In this document: positions 16,106 through 24,357 of the stretch, piece by piece
Numbering within the stretch: the stretch's first letter is position 1
Layout of the letters: every line of letters starts with the position of its first letter
Source: Mayfieldus sp038040285
GTDB taxonomy: Bacteria; Actinomycetota; Thermoleophilia; Solirubrobacterales; 70-9
Length of the DNA stretch: 64,000 bases
Direction of reading: 5' to 3'
Assembly: GCA_038040285.1 (NCBI GenBank)
Contig: JBBPIN010000006.1
Span: forward strand, 1 to 64,000
Translations under genes and position numbers: made by a program
The notes under the pieces: model-generated
What the model saw: only the letters and a program-made list of their open reading frames with translations
Told to the model about the DNA's origin: nothing
Databases searched by the model: none

Positions 16106-17770
16106 TCAGGCGGGCGGTCCGGTCCCGTGCTCGGCCATCAGCGCGTCTAGCTGCTCGACCATCTCGTCGCGAAGGGCTCGATCCGCGCTCGACCTCGGCT
16201 CCCCGCTGGCGTGGTCAACGAGGTTGGCGCGCTCCTCGGGGTCCCTCTGCAGGTCGTAGAGCTCGAACTCGCTGGGCGCCTGGCCGGCCGGGTCGAAGTA
16301 GAGCGCGTACTTGGCGCGATGGTTTCGCACGCAGCGCACGCGGTTCGGCTGGCCGGGAGCATCGGCCATCGCGGTCGCGGCCTGATGGTCATCGTAGGTG
16401 AAGTGGATCGTCTCCTGAACAGAGTCCGAGGGGCTTGCGTGCTCGACCAGCGAGGAGAAGTCGGCTTCGCAGCGCCGCAGAAAGTCGGCGTCGGGCGCGG
16501 CACCGGCGGCCAGGACCGGCCCCAGGTCGCGTCCCCGCGCTTCCCGCGGTGGCTCGGCGCCGGCCAGCGTGGCGATGGTCGGCAGCAGGTCGACCAGCGA
16601 CGCCAGCGCGTCGGTCTCGACCGGGCGCGGGTAGAGCGCCGGGTTGGAGACGACCAGCGGCACGTGGATCGTCTCCTCGTAGGCGTTGAACGCCTTTTGC
16701 CGCAGAGCTCCGTGCGCGAGCCCCATCTCGCCGTGGTCCGAGCAGCGCACGATCACCGTTCGCGCGCGAAGCGAGCCGGGGTCGCCGGGATCGCCCAGCG
16801 CCGCCACCACGCGTCCGATCTTCTCGTCCACCACCCGGTGCAGGTGGGCGTAGAAGTTGACGTAGTCGAGCTGGCGCCGGCGGCCGTGCAGCGGACCGAG
16901 GTAGGCGGTCATGCCCATCTGCATCAGGGTGTGCACGGTCGGCTTGCCGGACAGGTCCTCGTCCACCGTCGGCGGTAGCTCCACCCCCAGGTCGCAAAAC
17001 TCCGACGTCGCGTACCCGCCGTCCGCGTAGGAGGCCGGGTAGCCGAGCACGTCGTGGGGATTGACCAGCGAGACGACGAGGCAGAAGGGCTCTGGGAGGT
17101 CGGGGCGCGAGAGCCACTGCTCGACCTGGCGCGTGTAGAGCTCGTCCCAGCCGCGGCCCAGCGGCCCCGCGTTGCCACCGCCGAAGTTCTCGGCCCTCGC
17201 GTTCTCGCCGGCGTCGGGCGGCTCCCAGCCGGCGAAGCCGTAATCGCGCTCCAGCAGCGCGGCGTCCCGCTCGCTCCAGCCCTCCTCGGCGAGTGGCTGC
17301 GTGAGATGCCACTTGCCCTTGTATCCGACCTCGTATCCGGCACCGCGCAGTAGCTGCGCGAGGTTCGGGGTCTCGGGGCGCAGCTCCGGCTCCCCTCCCG
17401 CCTTCGGCCCGGCCCGGAATAGACCCCGCAGGAACTGGCGCAGCACGCGCCGGCGCGGCGCGCCGGGCCGGCCCATGATCTCGAGCATCGTGCGCACCAC
17501 CGCCGGAGCATGGCGGGGATCCGGCCGCAGGTCCGCGGCGGTGAGGGTGAGGGTCACGCCGTGCTGCGCCGGATAGGTGCCGGTGAACAGCGTGGCCCGG
17601 CTCGGCGAGCACATCGCGGTGTTGCAGAAGGCGTTGCGGAAGCTGAGTCCAGTGCGGGCCAGCTCGGCGTCGTTGGGCGCCAGCTCGCGCAGCCAGCCGG
17701 GATCATCGGGCCAGTGCCGCCGGTAGCGCTGCTGGTCGGTGATCAGGATCAGGAAGTTGGGGCGGATCAG
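16106..17770 (-). CDS. Cytoplasmic-type sulfatase, no ATG/GTG/TTG start
   Basis: Sulfatase-like frame of about 554 residues. The catalytic motif is perfect: AMCSPSRATLFTGTYPAQHG, with Cys converted to formylglycine. The metal-binding start RPNFLILITDQQRY lies at the very N-terminus, as in other sulfatases without signal peptide; the second metal site is IVRCSDHGEMGLAHG. Between the in-frame TAA in the tRNA half and this segment there is no ATG, GTG or TTG. The nearest candidate is CTG 17770, with CGAGG 4-5 nt upstream. Either CTG is used or the real start was lost when the array boundary formed 40-80 bp upstream. An internal ATG at 17614 would delete half the active site. Confidence 0.75.
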   Translation of the reverse strand: MIRPNFLILITDQQRYRRHWPDDPGWLRELAPNDAELARTGLSFRNAFCNTAMCSPSRATLFTGTYPAQHGVTLTLTAADLRPDPRHAPAVVRTMLEIMGRPGAPRRRVLRQFLRGLFRAGPKAGGEPELRPETPNLAQLLRGAGYEVGYKGKWHLTQPLAEEGWSERDAALLERDYGFAGWEPPDAGENARAENFGGGNAGPLGRGWDELYTRQVEQWLSRPDLPEPFCLVVSLVNPHDVLGYPASYADGGYATSEFCDLGVELPPTVDEDLSGKPTVHTLMQMGMTAYLGPLHGRRRQLDYVNFYAHLHRVVDEKIGRVVAALGDPGDPGSLRARTVIVRCSDHGEMGLAHGALRQKAFNAYEETIHVPLVVSNPALYPRPVETDALASLVDLLPTIATLAGAEPPREARGRDLGPVLAAGAAPDADFLRRCEADFSSLVEHASPSDSVQETIHFTYDDHQAATAMADAPGQPNRVRCVRNHRAKYALYFDPAGQAPSEFELYDLQRDPEERANLVDHASGEPRSSADRALRDEMVEQLDALMAEHGTGPPA

Positions 17771-17813
17771 GAAGCCTCGGGCTCGGAGGTCGCGATTGGC
17801 AGGACCATTCTGA

Positions 17814-17850
17814 TGGGCCGGGGAGGACTCGAACCTCCGACCGACGGATT
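17814..17850 (-). pseudogene. tRNA-CAT 3' half (B)
   Basis: 37 nt, identical to the half at 13205: stem TCCGT, T arm, acceptor and A73. It is joined at the anticodon loop to arm B instead of a 5' half. Confidence 0.85.
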
Positions 17851-17968
17851 ATGAGTCAGGCGGAAAGCCGTCCAATAGGCTCGATTAGGCTCAGCTTCGG
17901 TGAGTTGAGTTCGCTTTAGTCGGGTGGAATTAGCCGAGTCGGGGACGAAGTCGGGGACGAAGTCTTAG
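17851..17968 (-). repeat. att-like arm B
   Basis: About 118 bp very similar to arms C and D: core TATGAGTCAGG, GGCGGAAAGCCGTCCA (with inner palindrome GGCTTTCCGCC), CGATTAGGCTCAG, GGAATTAGCCGAGTC and two GGGACGAAGT repeats at the far end. Short spaced repeats outside a core are typical of arm-type sites of tyrosine recombinases. Confidence 0.8.
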
Positions 17969-18102
17969 GCTCGGATCCGATCAGGCGGACAACCCTGGCG
18001 GCTGTGAGCACACCGGCTCCGACGGCGGTCCTGCGCCGGCCACGGCGCATGCGAAGCGCCCGCCGGGATGGCGGGCGCTTTCGCGTTTCGGCGTCTGCCC
18101 GT

Positions 18103-20295
18103 CTAGGCGCGGACAGGCTCGGGCTCGGCTTCGCGCCGCACCCGCGGCAGCCAGCCCAGCCAGCTCGGCAGGTACCAGTTCCAGTCGCCGAGCAGCTTCA
18201 TCGTCGCCGGCAGCAGGATCGCCCGCACGACCGTGGCGTCGATCAGGACTGCGATCGCCAGACCCACCCCCATCTCCTTGAAATCGAGGAACGAGAGGGT
18301 CGCGAAGATCGAGAACACCGCGACCATCACGGCCGCCGCGCTGGTCACGACCCCGGCTGTTGTCTTGATCCCGTGGGCCACGGCCTGATCGGTTGACATG
18401 CCACCGTCATACGCCTCGCGGATCCGGGTGAGGATGAACACGTGGTAGTCCATCGAGAGCCCGAACAGGACGACAAACAGGAATAGTGGCAGCCAGGACG
18501 TGATCGCTCCGGTCGACTGGAATCCCAGCAAGCCCTCCAGATGGCCTTCCTGGAAGATCCAGACGACCACGCCGTAGGCCGCGCCGACCGAGAGCAGGTT
18601 CAGCACGATCGCCTTCAGCGGGATCACGATCGAGCGGAACGTGACCAGCAACAGCAGGAACGCCGCTCCGAGCACGAAGGCGAACACCAACGGCATGCGC
18701 TGCTTGAGCACGTCGGTGAAGTCCTTCGAGCTGGCGGTGTCGCCGGTTACGTTCGCCGTCACCCCAGCCGCGCTCCCCACTGTCTCCGGCACCAGCTGCG
18801 TGCGCAGCTTGTCAAGCGCCGCATCCGAGCGGGTGTCCGTCCCGTGTCCGGCCAGCGGCACATGCACGTCGGCGACCGACTTGTCGGCACTGATGTCGAG
18901 CGTGATCGGTCGACCGAACGAATGGGGGTCCTGAAGCGCCCGCTGGCGCAGCTCGGCCAGTCCCGCCTTTACCTGCGGTGAGGTGACGTCTGCTGCGCTG
19001 ACCACGACCTTAGCCGGCAACTGCGCACCGGGGAAAGCGGCCTGGATGCGGTCATAGGTCTTTATGACCTTGAGGTCATTCGGGAATGCATCGACACCGG
19101 AGTTGGCCGTATGCAGGCCGAACGCGGGGATTGCGAGTGCGAGCAGCGCCGCGGTCGCCGCGAGCCCGAACAGCAACGGCCGACGCATGACTTTCTCGAC
19201 CATCGCCGACCAGAAACCGGTTCCGTTGGCCTTTGACTTCAGGCGCCCGACGAACGGGACGCGCCCCTTCTCGACCCTATCCCCGAGCCAGGCCAGAAGC
19301 GCCGGCAACACCGTCAGCGAGCCGATCATCGCCATCGCGACGACCAGAATCGTGCCGGTCGCAAACGAGGCGAAGGTCGGGTCACCCGCGATGTACATAC
19401 CGGCCATCGCGATCATCACCGTGAATCCGGAGATCAGGACGGCTCGCCCCGATGTCGCCGCGGCGGCCTCCAGCGAGGCCCGCTCGCCGTTTCCGGCCGC
19501 ACGCTCCTCACGCTCGCGTCGCAGGTAGAACATCGAGTAGTCGACGCCTACCGCCAAACCGATCAGCAGGATCACCGAGGTGATCGCCTGATCGACCGGG
19601 CTGATGTGGCTGATCGGTCCGATCAGGCCGATCGTCGCTGCGACGGCGGTCAGCGCCAGCAACAGCGGCACTCCGGCGGCGACCAGGGCCCCGAAGACGA
19701 TCACGAGGATCGCCAGCGTGATCGGAAGCGAGGTCACCTCTGCCTTCTGAAAGTCGCTGGAGATGCTGTCCTCGACCGCGTTTTGGGCACTGGCGTCTCC
19801 GAGCTCGTCGATTCGCAGCTGCGGGTGTGCGTGCTGCGCGGCTGCGACCGCGGCCAGCGCCAGGTCGACCTTCTGCTGCGGATCGACCTTGGCGTTGTCG
19901 GGGATCTCGAAGTCGATCAGCGCCGAGTGCCGGTCAGCCGAGATCTGACCGCCGTCACCCTGATAGGGGTCCTGGAGATTGCGTACGAAGCCGAGACGGT
20001 CGAGCCGCTTCTCAACACCAATGACGGCGGCGCGGAACGACGGGTCGTCAGCTTTTGCCTGCTTGCTTTGCACCAGCACTGACTCCGAGGCGCTGTCCGG
20101 AAATGCCCCCGCGAGGGCCTTGTCCGCGCGTCCCGATTCGCCGACGTTGGATTTGTTGTTGTCGAGCGTCCTGGTTCCAAGCGAGCTTCCGACGAACACG
20201 GCGGCGATGACGAGCGCGATCCAGCCCCAGATCGCGGTCTTGCGGTGCTCCGCGCTCCAGCGGCCGGCACGGGCGGCGATGTTCCTGGACTGCAT
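18103..20295 (-). CDS. MMPL-family RND transporter
   Basis: 730 residues with the usual twelve-helix plan: one N-terminal span (IWGWIALVIAAVFVGSSLG), a periplasmic domain, five spans with the MMPL signature (GVDYSMFYLRREREER near 260), a second periplasmic domain and five more spans containing GLSMDYHVFILTRIREAYD. The repeated Asp-Tyr pairs in GVDYS and SMDYH are the proton-relay residues of the family. Start ATG 20295 has AAGGGG 8 nt upstream; an ATG 11 codons earlier is less likely. Such proteins export lipids or drugs. It is divergent from the two-component genes, which may control it. Confidence 0.92.
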   Translation of the reverse strand: MQSRNIAARAGRWSAEHRKTAIWGWIALVIAAVFVGSSLGTRTLDNNKSNVGESGRADKALAGAFPDSASESVLVQSKQAKADDPSFRAAVIGVEKRLDRLGFVRNLQDPYQGDGGQISADRHSALIDFEIPDNAKVDPQQKVDLALAAVAAAQHAHPQLRIDELGDASAQNAVEDSISSDFQKAEVTSLPITLAILVIVFGALVAAGVPLLLALTAVAATIGLIGPISHISPVDQAITSVILLIGLAVGVDYSMFYLRREREERAAGNGERASLEAAAATSGRAVLISGFTVMIAMAGMYIAGDPTFASFATGTILVVAMAMIGSLTVLPALLAWLGDRVEKGRVPFVGRLKSKANGTGFWSAMVEKVMRRPLLFGLAATAALLALAIPAFGLHTANSGVDAFPNDLKVIKTYDRIQAAFPGAQLPAKVVVSAADVTSPQVKAGLAELRQRALQDPHSFGRPITLDISADKSVADVHVPLAGHGTDTRSDAALDKLRTQLVPETVGSAAGVTANVTGDTASSKDFTDVLKQRMPLVFAFVLGAAFLLLLVTFRSIVIPLKAIVLNLLSVGAAYGVVVWIFQEGHLEGLLGFQSTGAITSWLPLFLFVVLFGLSMDYHVFILTRIREAYDGGMSTDQAVAHGIKTTAGVVTSAAAVMVAVFSIFATLSFLDFKEMGVGLAIAVLIDATVVRAILLPATMKLLGDWNWYLPSWLGWLPRVRREAEPEPVRA

Positions 20296-20457
20296 TTGGG
20301 GACCCCTTCCTTGAGGTGTAGTTGACATGTGGCCAGACTCGCGCAGACGGCGTGCTGCGGCGATGGGGTCTGCAGGCGTCTTGGGGTGCGGTTCGCCGCC
20401 GCGATGGTGCGGTTATCCGTATGGCCGGACGCGGCCAGGAGGAGGACAATCCGGGCC

Positions 20458-20811
20458 ATGCCACCGACCGTCCTGATCGTCGATGACCATCCGAGCTTCC
20501 GCGCGAGTGCCCGGCGGATGCTCGAAGCCGGCGGCTACGCGGTCGTCGGCGAAGCACCCGACGGGGCGTCGGCCTTAGCGGCGGTGCGTGAGCTCGGCCC
20601 GGAGCTGGTACTGCTCGACATCCAGCTGCCCGACATCGACGGGTTCGAGGTCGCCGAACGCCTCAGCGGCAATGGCGGGGTCCCGGCGATCGTCCTCACA
20701 TCCAGCCGCGACAGCTCCGACTTCGGCGACGCGATCTCGGCCTCCCCCGCCCGTGGATTCATCCCGAAGTCCGACCTGAGCGGGGAGGCGATCGCCGCAT
20801 TGATCCGATGA
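20458..20811 (+). CDS. Stand-alone response-regulator receiver
   Basis: 117 residues: only a receiver domain. The acidic pair (VLIVDDHPS), phospho-acceptor Asp (VLLDIQLPDIDG), conserved Ser/Thr (VLTSSRD) and Lys (FIPKSDLSG) are all present. No output domain follows. Start ATG 20458 is preceded by AGGAGGAGG. Its stop overlaps the kinase start (ATGA), so the pair is co-translated. It may be a phosphate sink or competitor for the LuxR-type regulator further down. Confidence 0.9.
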   Translation: MPPTVLIVDDHPSFRASARRMLEAGGYAVVGEAPDGASALAAVRELGPELVLLDIQLPDIDGFEVAERLSGNGGVPAIVLTSSRDSSDFGDAISASPARGFIPKSDLSGEAIAALIR

Positions 20812-22553
20812 CGAGCATGCGGCGCGTCCAAATCGGACTTGCGGTTCTCGCGTTTGTGATCGGGATCGGCGTCCTCTTGGTCGTCATCAACGGCGAGCAC
20901 AACAACCACCGAGGCGCCTATGCAGCGCTCGCGCTCGGAATTGGCTGGGGATTCACAGGCACCGGGCTCTATGTCTGGAGGCGACGACCCGGAAGCAACA
21001 TAGGTCCGCTGATGACGGCGGTCGGCTTCAGCGGGTTCTTGAAGGCGCTGGCGTTCTCCAACGGCAGCCTCCTCTTCACGATCGGTTCGCTTGGAGAGGT
21101 GCTGATCTACGCCTTGCTCGTCCACCTGCTGCTGTCGTTTCCTTCCGGACGGCTGGAGAGCCGGCCAGACCGCCTCCTGGTCGCCATCTCCTACATCAAC
21201 ACGACGGTTGTCCCGCTGGCCGCATTCGTATTTACCGACCCCGCCAAGGAGGGCTGCGCCAACTGCCCCCCGAACCCGCTGCTGATCGATCACTCCCAGG
21301 CAGCCACAGTGATCGGCGCGGCGCAAGTGGACATCGCGGTCGCATTGTTGGGCGCGGTGGTGGCGGTCCTCTACCGACGCTGGCGGAGCACTCCGAGTCA
21401 ACGAGGCGCCTTCGCCCCCGTCCTTGCCGTCGGCAGCCTCACATTCGTGCTCTTGATGGCGGGGCTGATCGTCGAACAGGCCGGCCTCTCGAGCAATCTC
21501 GCTGACGGGCTGACGCTAGCCCTCTTCGGTTCCATCGCCTGCCTTCCGTTTGCGTTCCTGGTCGGCCTGCTGCGCTCCCGCTTCAGCCAAGCCGAGGCGA
21601 TCAGCTCGCTTGTCGGCCGGCTTGGTGGCGGCCGAGGTCGAGGTGCGTTGCGCGATGCCCTTGCGGAGGCGCTCGGAGACCCCACCCTGGAGCTCGCCTA
21701 CTGGGTTCCCGCCCAGGACGCCTATGTAGACGCCGGCGGACAAGTCGTCAGCGTCGACCCCGCGCCCGCGGGGAGGACGAGGACCGTCGTCGAGCACGAA
21801 AACCGCCGCATCGCGGCGATCCTTCACGACGCCCAGCTCGAGGAAGAGCGCGACTTCGTGAAGGCGGTCGGCGCGGCGGCGGCGCTCACGCTCGAGAACG
21901 AACGCCTCGACGCCGAGCTGCGCGCTCACGTCGAGGAGCTGCGCGCCTCGCGGACGCGAATCGTCGAGGCCGGCTACTCCGAGCGGCGGCGGATCGAGCG
22001 CAATCTCCACGACGGCGCCCAGCAGCGCCTGATGGCCCTGACGATGAACCTGCGCCTCGCTCGCGAGAAGGTCGATTCGGACGCGACCGCCACCGCCGAG
22101 TTGCTCGACGAGGCACTGGGCGAGCTCTCTGAAGCGACTTCGGAGCTGCGCGAGCTCGCCCGCGGCATCCACCCCGCCGTGCTCAGCGACCGCGGCCTGG
22201 ATGCGGCGCTGAACGGCCTCGCCAGCCGCGCTCCGGTCGAGGTCGAGGTGACCGAGACCCCGAGGGGCCGTTTGCCGGGGCCGGTCGAATCCGCAACCTA
22301 CTTCGTGGTCTCCGAGGCACTCACCAACGTCGCCCGCTACGCAGGCGCGGATCAGGCCTCGGTACGGGTGGCCCAGCACAATGGCGCGGTCGAGGTCGAG
22401 GTCCGCGACGACGGTGTGGGTGGCGCAGACCCCGAACTTGGCACCGGGTTGCGCGGGCTCTCGGACCGGGTCGCAGCGCTTGACGGCCGGCTCGAGGTGG
22501 TCAGCCCGGCGGGCGAGGGAACGACTGTGCGAGCGAGCATCCCTTGCGGGTAG
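20808..22553 (+). CDS. Membrane sensor histidine kinase, NarL/HisKA_3 type
   Basis: 581 residues. The N-terminal half has about eight transmembrane helices (roughly 8-260) with a short CANCPP loop. A linker with a coiled coil (ENERLDAELRAHVEELRASRT) leads to the dimerisation domain with the phospho-accepting His in ERRRIERNLHDGAQQRL, then a HATPase domain with VVSEALTNVARYA and DDGVGGADPELGTGLRGL. It overlaps the receiver gene upstream by 4 bp and the LuxR regulator downstream by 10 bp, giving a tight three-gene operon. Confidence 0.93.
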   Translation: MTSMRRVQIGLAVLAFVIGIGVLLVVINGEHNNHRGAYAALALGIGWGFTGTGLYVWRRRPGSNIGPLMTAVGFSGFLKALAFSNGSLLFTIGSLGEVLIYALLVHLLLSFPSGRLESRPDRLLVAISYINTTVVPLAAFVFTDPAKEGCANCPPNPLLIDHSQAATVIGAAQVDIAVALLGAVVAVLYRRWRSTPSQRGAFAPVLAVGSLTFVLLMAGLIVEQAGLSSNLADGLTLALFGSIACLPFAFLVGLLRSRFSQAEAISSLVGRLGGGRGRGALRDALAEALGDPTLELAYWVPAQDAYVDAGGQVVSVDPAPAGRTRTVVEHENRRIAAILHDAQLEEERDFVKAVGAAAALTLENERLDAELRAHVEELRASRTRIVEAGYSERRRIERNLHDGAQQRLMALTMNLRLAREKVDSDATATAELLDEALGELSEATSELRELARGIHPAVLSDRGLDAALNGLASRAPVEVEVTETPRGRLPGPVESATYFVVSEALTNVARYAGADQASVRVAQHNGAVEVEVRDDGVGGADPELGTGLRGLSDRVAALDGRLEVVSPAGEGTTVRASIPCG

Positions 22554-23188
22554 TCGTCGCCGACGACTCGGTCTTGTTACGGGAGGGCCTGGTGAGGTTG
22601 CTTGAAGAGGCCGGGCTGGAGGTGGTCGGGCAGGCCGGCGACGGTGAGGAGCTGCTGCGCAAGGTGCGGGCGCACAAGCCAGACGTAGCCGTGGTTGATA
22701 TCCGCATGCCGCCCAGCCATACCGACGAGGGCTTGCAGGCGGCGAAGCAGATCCGCGGCGAGCTACCCGAAATCGGGGTGCTGGTATTGAGCGCCTACCT
22801 CGAGGAGGAATATGCGGTCGACCTGCTGCAGGACAGTGCCGAAGGCGTCGGCTACCTGCTCAAGGACCGGGTCGGCGACCTCGACCGCTTTGTCGAAGCG
22901 GTGAGGCGGGTAGCCGACGGCGGCTCGGTGCTGGACCCCGAGGTCGTATCGCAGATGCTCGGCCGCCATCGCAGCGAGGATCCGCTTTCGGACTTGACGC
23001 CGCGGGAGCATGAGGTACTGGCGCTGATGGCGGAGGGTCGATCCAACGCCGCGATCGCGGCCGAGCTGGTGATCACCGAGCGGGCCGTTGAGAAGCACGT
23101 CACCGGCATCTTCAGCAAGCTCGATCTCACGGCGACCCCCGAGGACCACCGAAGGGTGCTCGCCGTGCTCACCTACCTCCGCCCCTAG
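22544..23188 (+). CDS. NarL/LuxR-family response regulator
   Basis: 214 residues from TTG 22544, inside the end of the kinase gene. Receiver domain at 1-120 with Asp pair (VVVADDS), phospho-acceptor in VAVVDIRMPP, and Lys in YLLKDRVGD. The LuxR helix-turn-helix is at about 147-205 (DLTPREHEVLALMAEGRSN then AIAAELVITERAVEKHV). It is the natural partner of the adjacent kinase. Its 3' end lies 45 bp from the 3' tRNA half C. Confidence 0.93.
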   Translation: MRVVVADDSVLLREGLVRLLEEAGLEVVGQAGDGEELLRKVRAHKPDVAVVDIRMPPSHTDEGLQAAKQIRGELPEIGVLVLSAYLEEEYAVDLLQDSAEGVGYLLKDRVGDLDRFVEAVRRVADGGSVLDPEVVSQMLGRHRSEDPLSDLTPREHEVLALMAEGRSNAAIAAELVITERAVEKHVTGIFSKLDLTATPEDHRRVLAVLTYLRP

Positions 23189-23233
23189 AACCATGCCCGG
23201 TGGCCTTCCCGTCGTATTCGCCTAGGGGCTTCA

Positions 23234-23270
23234 TGGGCCGGGGAGGATTCGAACCTCCGACCGACGGATT
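23234..23270 (-). pseudogene. tRNA-CAT 3' half (C)
   Basis: 37 nt. Differs from halves A and B only by one base in the T loop (TTCGAAT). Together with the 5' half at 25709-25745 it makes a complete 74-nt cloverleaf with all stems paired. Confidence 0.85.
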
Positions 23271-23385
23271 ATGAGTTAGGCGGAAAGCCGTCCAATAGGC
23301 TCGATTAGGCTCAGGTTGGGTCAGTTGAGTTCCGTTTAGTCGGTTGGAATTAGCCGAGTCGGGGACGAAGTTCGGGACGAAGTTC
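23271..23385 (-). repeat. att-like arm C
   Basis: Same arm as B and D: core, GGCGGAAAGCCGTCCAATA, GGAATTAGCCGAGTC, and tandem GGGACGAAGTTC at the outer end. Confidence 0.8.
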
Positions 23386-23490
23386 GAAGAAGCCTTGGCC
23401 CCCCAGGATCTATCGGCGCTGACCGAGGACTGCTCCGCAGTGGCACAACCGCTGGGAGCCGTGGCGCTTGCCGCCCGCAGGCCAGAGCGC

Positions 23491-23505
23491 GATACTGCGC
23501 GGGCG
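23491..23505 (+). promoter_or_regulatory. Leaderless-type promoter of SnoaL gene
   Basis: GATACT (23491-23496) stands 9 nt before the ATG, so transcription would start at or next to the start codon. The same block, with 30 bp upstream (GTGGCGCTTGCCGCCCGCAG), recurs before paralogues at 24714 and 53968. Confidence 0.65.
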
Positions 23506-23907
23506 ATGGCGGAGGAGAAGGTCGAAGTGCGCAACGAGGCGGTACGAAGATTATTTTCAGCCTTCGAAAGCGACACTGACGCGTTCCGGGACACCCTCCA
23601 TCCGGAAATCCAGTGGTTCCCGATCGAGGAGAACCGCACGCCCACCAAGGGCGTCGAGGCTGCGATGTGGAACAGGAATGAGTGGCTCGACACCTGGGAC
23701 GAGCACCGGCTCGATCTCGAGGAAGTGGTCGAGGAAGGCGACGACGTCGTTGCCTTGGTCCACATAACGGCCCGGGGTACGACGAGCGGGGTCGAGACCG
23801 ACATTCGCTTCTACGCGCAGCTCAAGGTGCGCGACGGCAAGGTCATCTACATCTATGACCACGAGGACAGGGCGGCCGCCCTCGAAGCCGCGGGGCTGAG
23901 GGAGTGA
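23506..23907 (+). CDS. SnoaL/NTF2-like protein with EAAGLRE tail
   Basis: 133 residues from ATG 23506; the longer open frame upstream runs through arm C and is not coding. It reads AEEKVEVRNEAVRRLFSAF at the N-terminus and LHPEIQWFPIEENR, then GDDVVALVHITARG and a last strand VRDGKVIYIYDHEDRA. It ends LEAAGLRE. This is the SnoaL fold (about 130 residues, cone-shaped pocket) used by cyclases, isomerases and many proteins of unknown role. Leaderless start as described. It is the only cargo of module 2. Confidence 0.85.
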   Translation: MAEEKVEVRNEAVRRLFSAFESDTDAFRDTLHPEIQWFPIEENRTPTKGVEAAMWNRNEWLDTWDEHRLDLEEVVEEGDDVVALVHITARGTTSGVETDIRFYAQLKVRDGKVIYIYDHEDRAAALEAAGLRE

Positions 23908-23947
23908 TTCGCCCACAGAAGCGGGGCCTCGCCTACCTGGGCTCTTA

Positions 23948-24021
23948 TGGGCCGGGGAGGACTCGAACCTCCGTCCCGCAGATTATGAGTCTGCCGCTCT
24001 GACCAACTGAGCTACCGGCCC
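23948..24021 (-). tRNA. tRNA-CAT (elongator Met or Ile2), module 2 copy
   Basis: A complete 74-nt cloverleaf: acceptor GGGCCGG/CCGGCCC, D arm GCTC/GAGC, anticodon stem GCAGA/TCTGC with loop CTCATAA, T arm GGAGG/CCTCC, A73, no encoded CCA. The CAT anticodon fits elongator tRNA-Met or a lysidine-modified tRNA-Ile; I cannot decide which. Identical to the gene at 25621. Confidence 0.95.
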
Positions 24022-24030
24022 GCGTATGTC

Positions 24031-24150
24031 CTGATTATGAGTCAGGCGGAAAGCCGTCCACTCGGCTCGATTAGGCTCAGTTTCGGTGAGTTGAGTTCGG
24101 TTTAGTCGGATGGAATTAGCCGAGTCGGGGACGAAGTTCGGGACGATGTT
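24031..24150 (-). repeat. att-like arm D
   Basis: Core (24031-24042) followed by GGCGGAAAGCCGTCCA, CGATTAGGCTCAG, GGAATTAGCCGAGTC and GGGACGAAGTTC/GGGACGATG. Here the core joins a complete tRNA through GACATACGC rather than a 3' half. Confidence 0.8.
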
Positions 24151-24162
24151 TTCAGCCCGGCC

Positions 24163-24357
24163 TTAGCCAACCCGAGGCGGCACCGGCACCTCAAGCTGGC
24201 GACAGATCGCCCGAACGGTTCCGGCCTTGATCTCACGGTGACGCGGGACTGTCGCCGGCCGACCATTCGGTCCTCGCCACTTCGCGTGACGTGAACCCTC
24301 GCCGACGAATCGGCACCCTTGGTCTCGCAGGAAGCGCTCCAGGTCGCGTCGCCTCAA
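24163..24357 (-). CDS. hicA: HicA-family toxin
   Basis: 64 residues of the YcfA/HicA fold, a small dsRNA-binding-like mRNA interferase. The catalytic His is in EGSRHAKWRGPNGR, followed by the strand ATVPRHREIKAGTVRAI. The start overlaps the hicB stop by 4 bp. The order here is antitoxin first, toxin second, the reverse of the more common hicA-hicB order. Located in array module 1 close to arm D. Confidence 0.9.
   Translation of the reverse strand: MRRRDLERFLRDQGCRFVGEGSRHAKWRGPNGRPATVPRHREIKAGTVRAICRQLEVPVPPRVG

Larger units (their letters stand above)
13245..17853 (-). mobile_element. Array module 4: sulfatases and hydrolase
   Basis: A 4.6-kb segment lying between two copies of core plus 3' tRNA half (A and B). 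Cargo is two sulfatases and an alpha/beta hydrolase, all on the minus strand. There is no integrase, relaxase or phage gene. Calling it a former integrative element is an inference from the flanking repeats. Confidence 0.55.
17854..23273 (-). mobile_element. Array module 3: two-component system and MMPL exporter
   Basis: 5.4 kb between arm/core B and core C. Cargo: MMPL transporter on the minus strand, and a receiver protein, histidine kinase and LuxR-type regulator on the plus strand. No recombinase or transfer gene. Its status as a former integrative element is inferred from the bracketing repeats. Confidence 0.55.
23274..24039 (-). mobile_element. Array module 2: tRNA-CAT plus one SnoaL gene
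   Basis: Only 766 bp: a complete tRNA-CAT, one SnoaL gene and an arm, bounded by cores D and C. The end next to the core reads GACATACGC followed at once by the tRNA. There is no recombinase gene, so if it moves it must do so in trans. Mobile status is inferred. Confidence 0.6.

Noticed and set aside
17510..17854. Open frame ending GRGGLEPPTDGL across a tRNA half
   Set aside because: A typical false frame produced by reading through tRNA 3' sequence; antisense to the sulfatase.
23344..23505. N-terminal extension of the SnoaL gene through arm C
   Set aside because: The extra codons are the GGGACGAAG repeats and promoter block; paralogues begin at the ATG after GATACT.
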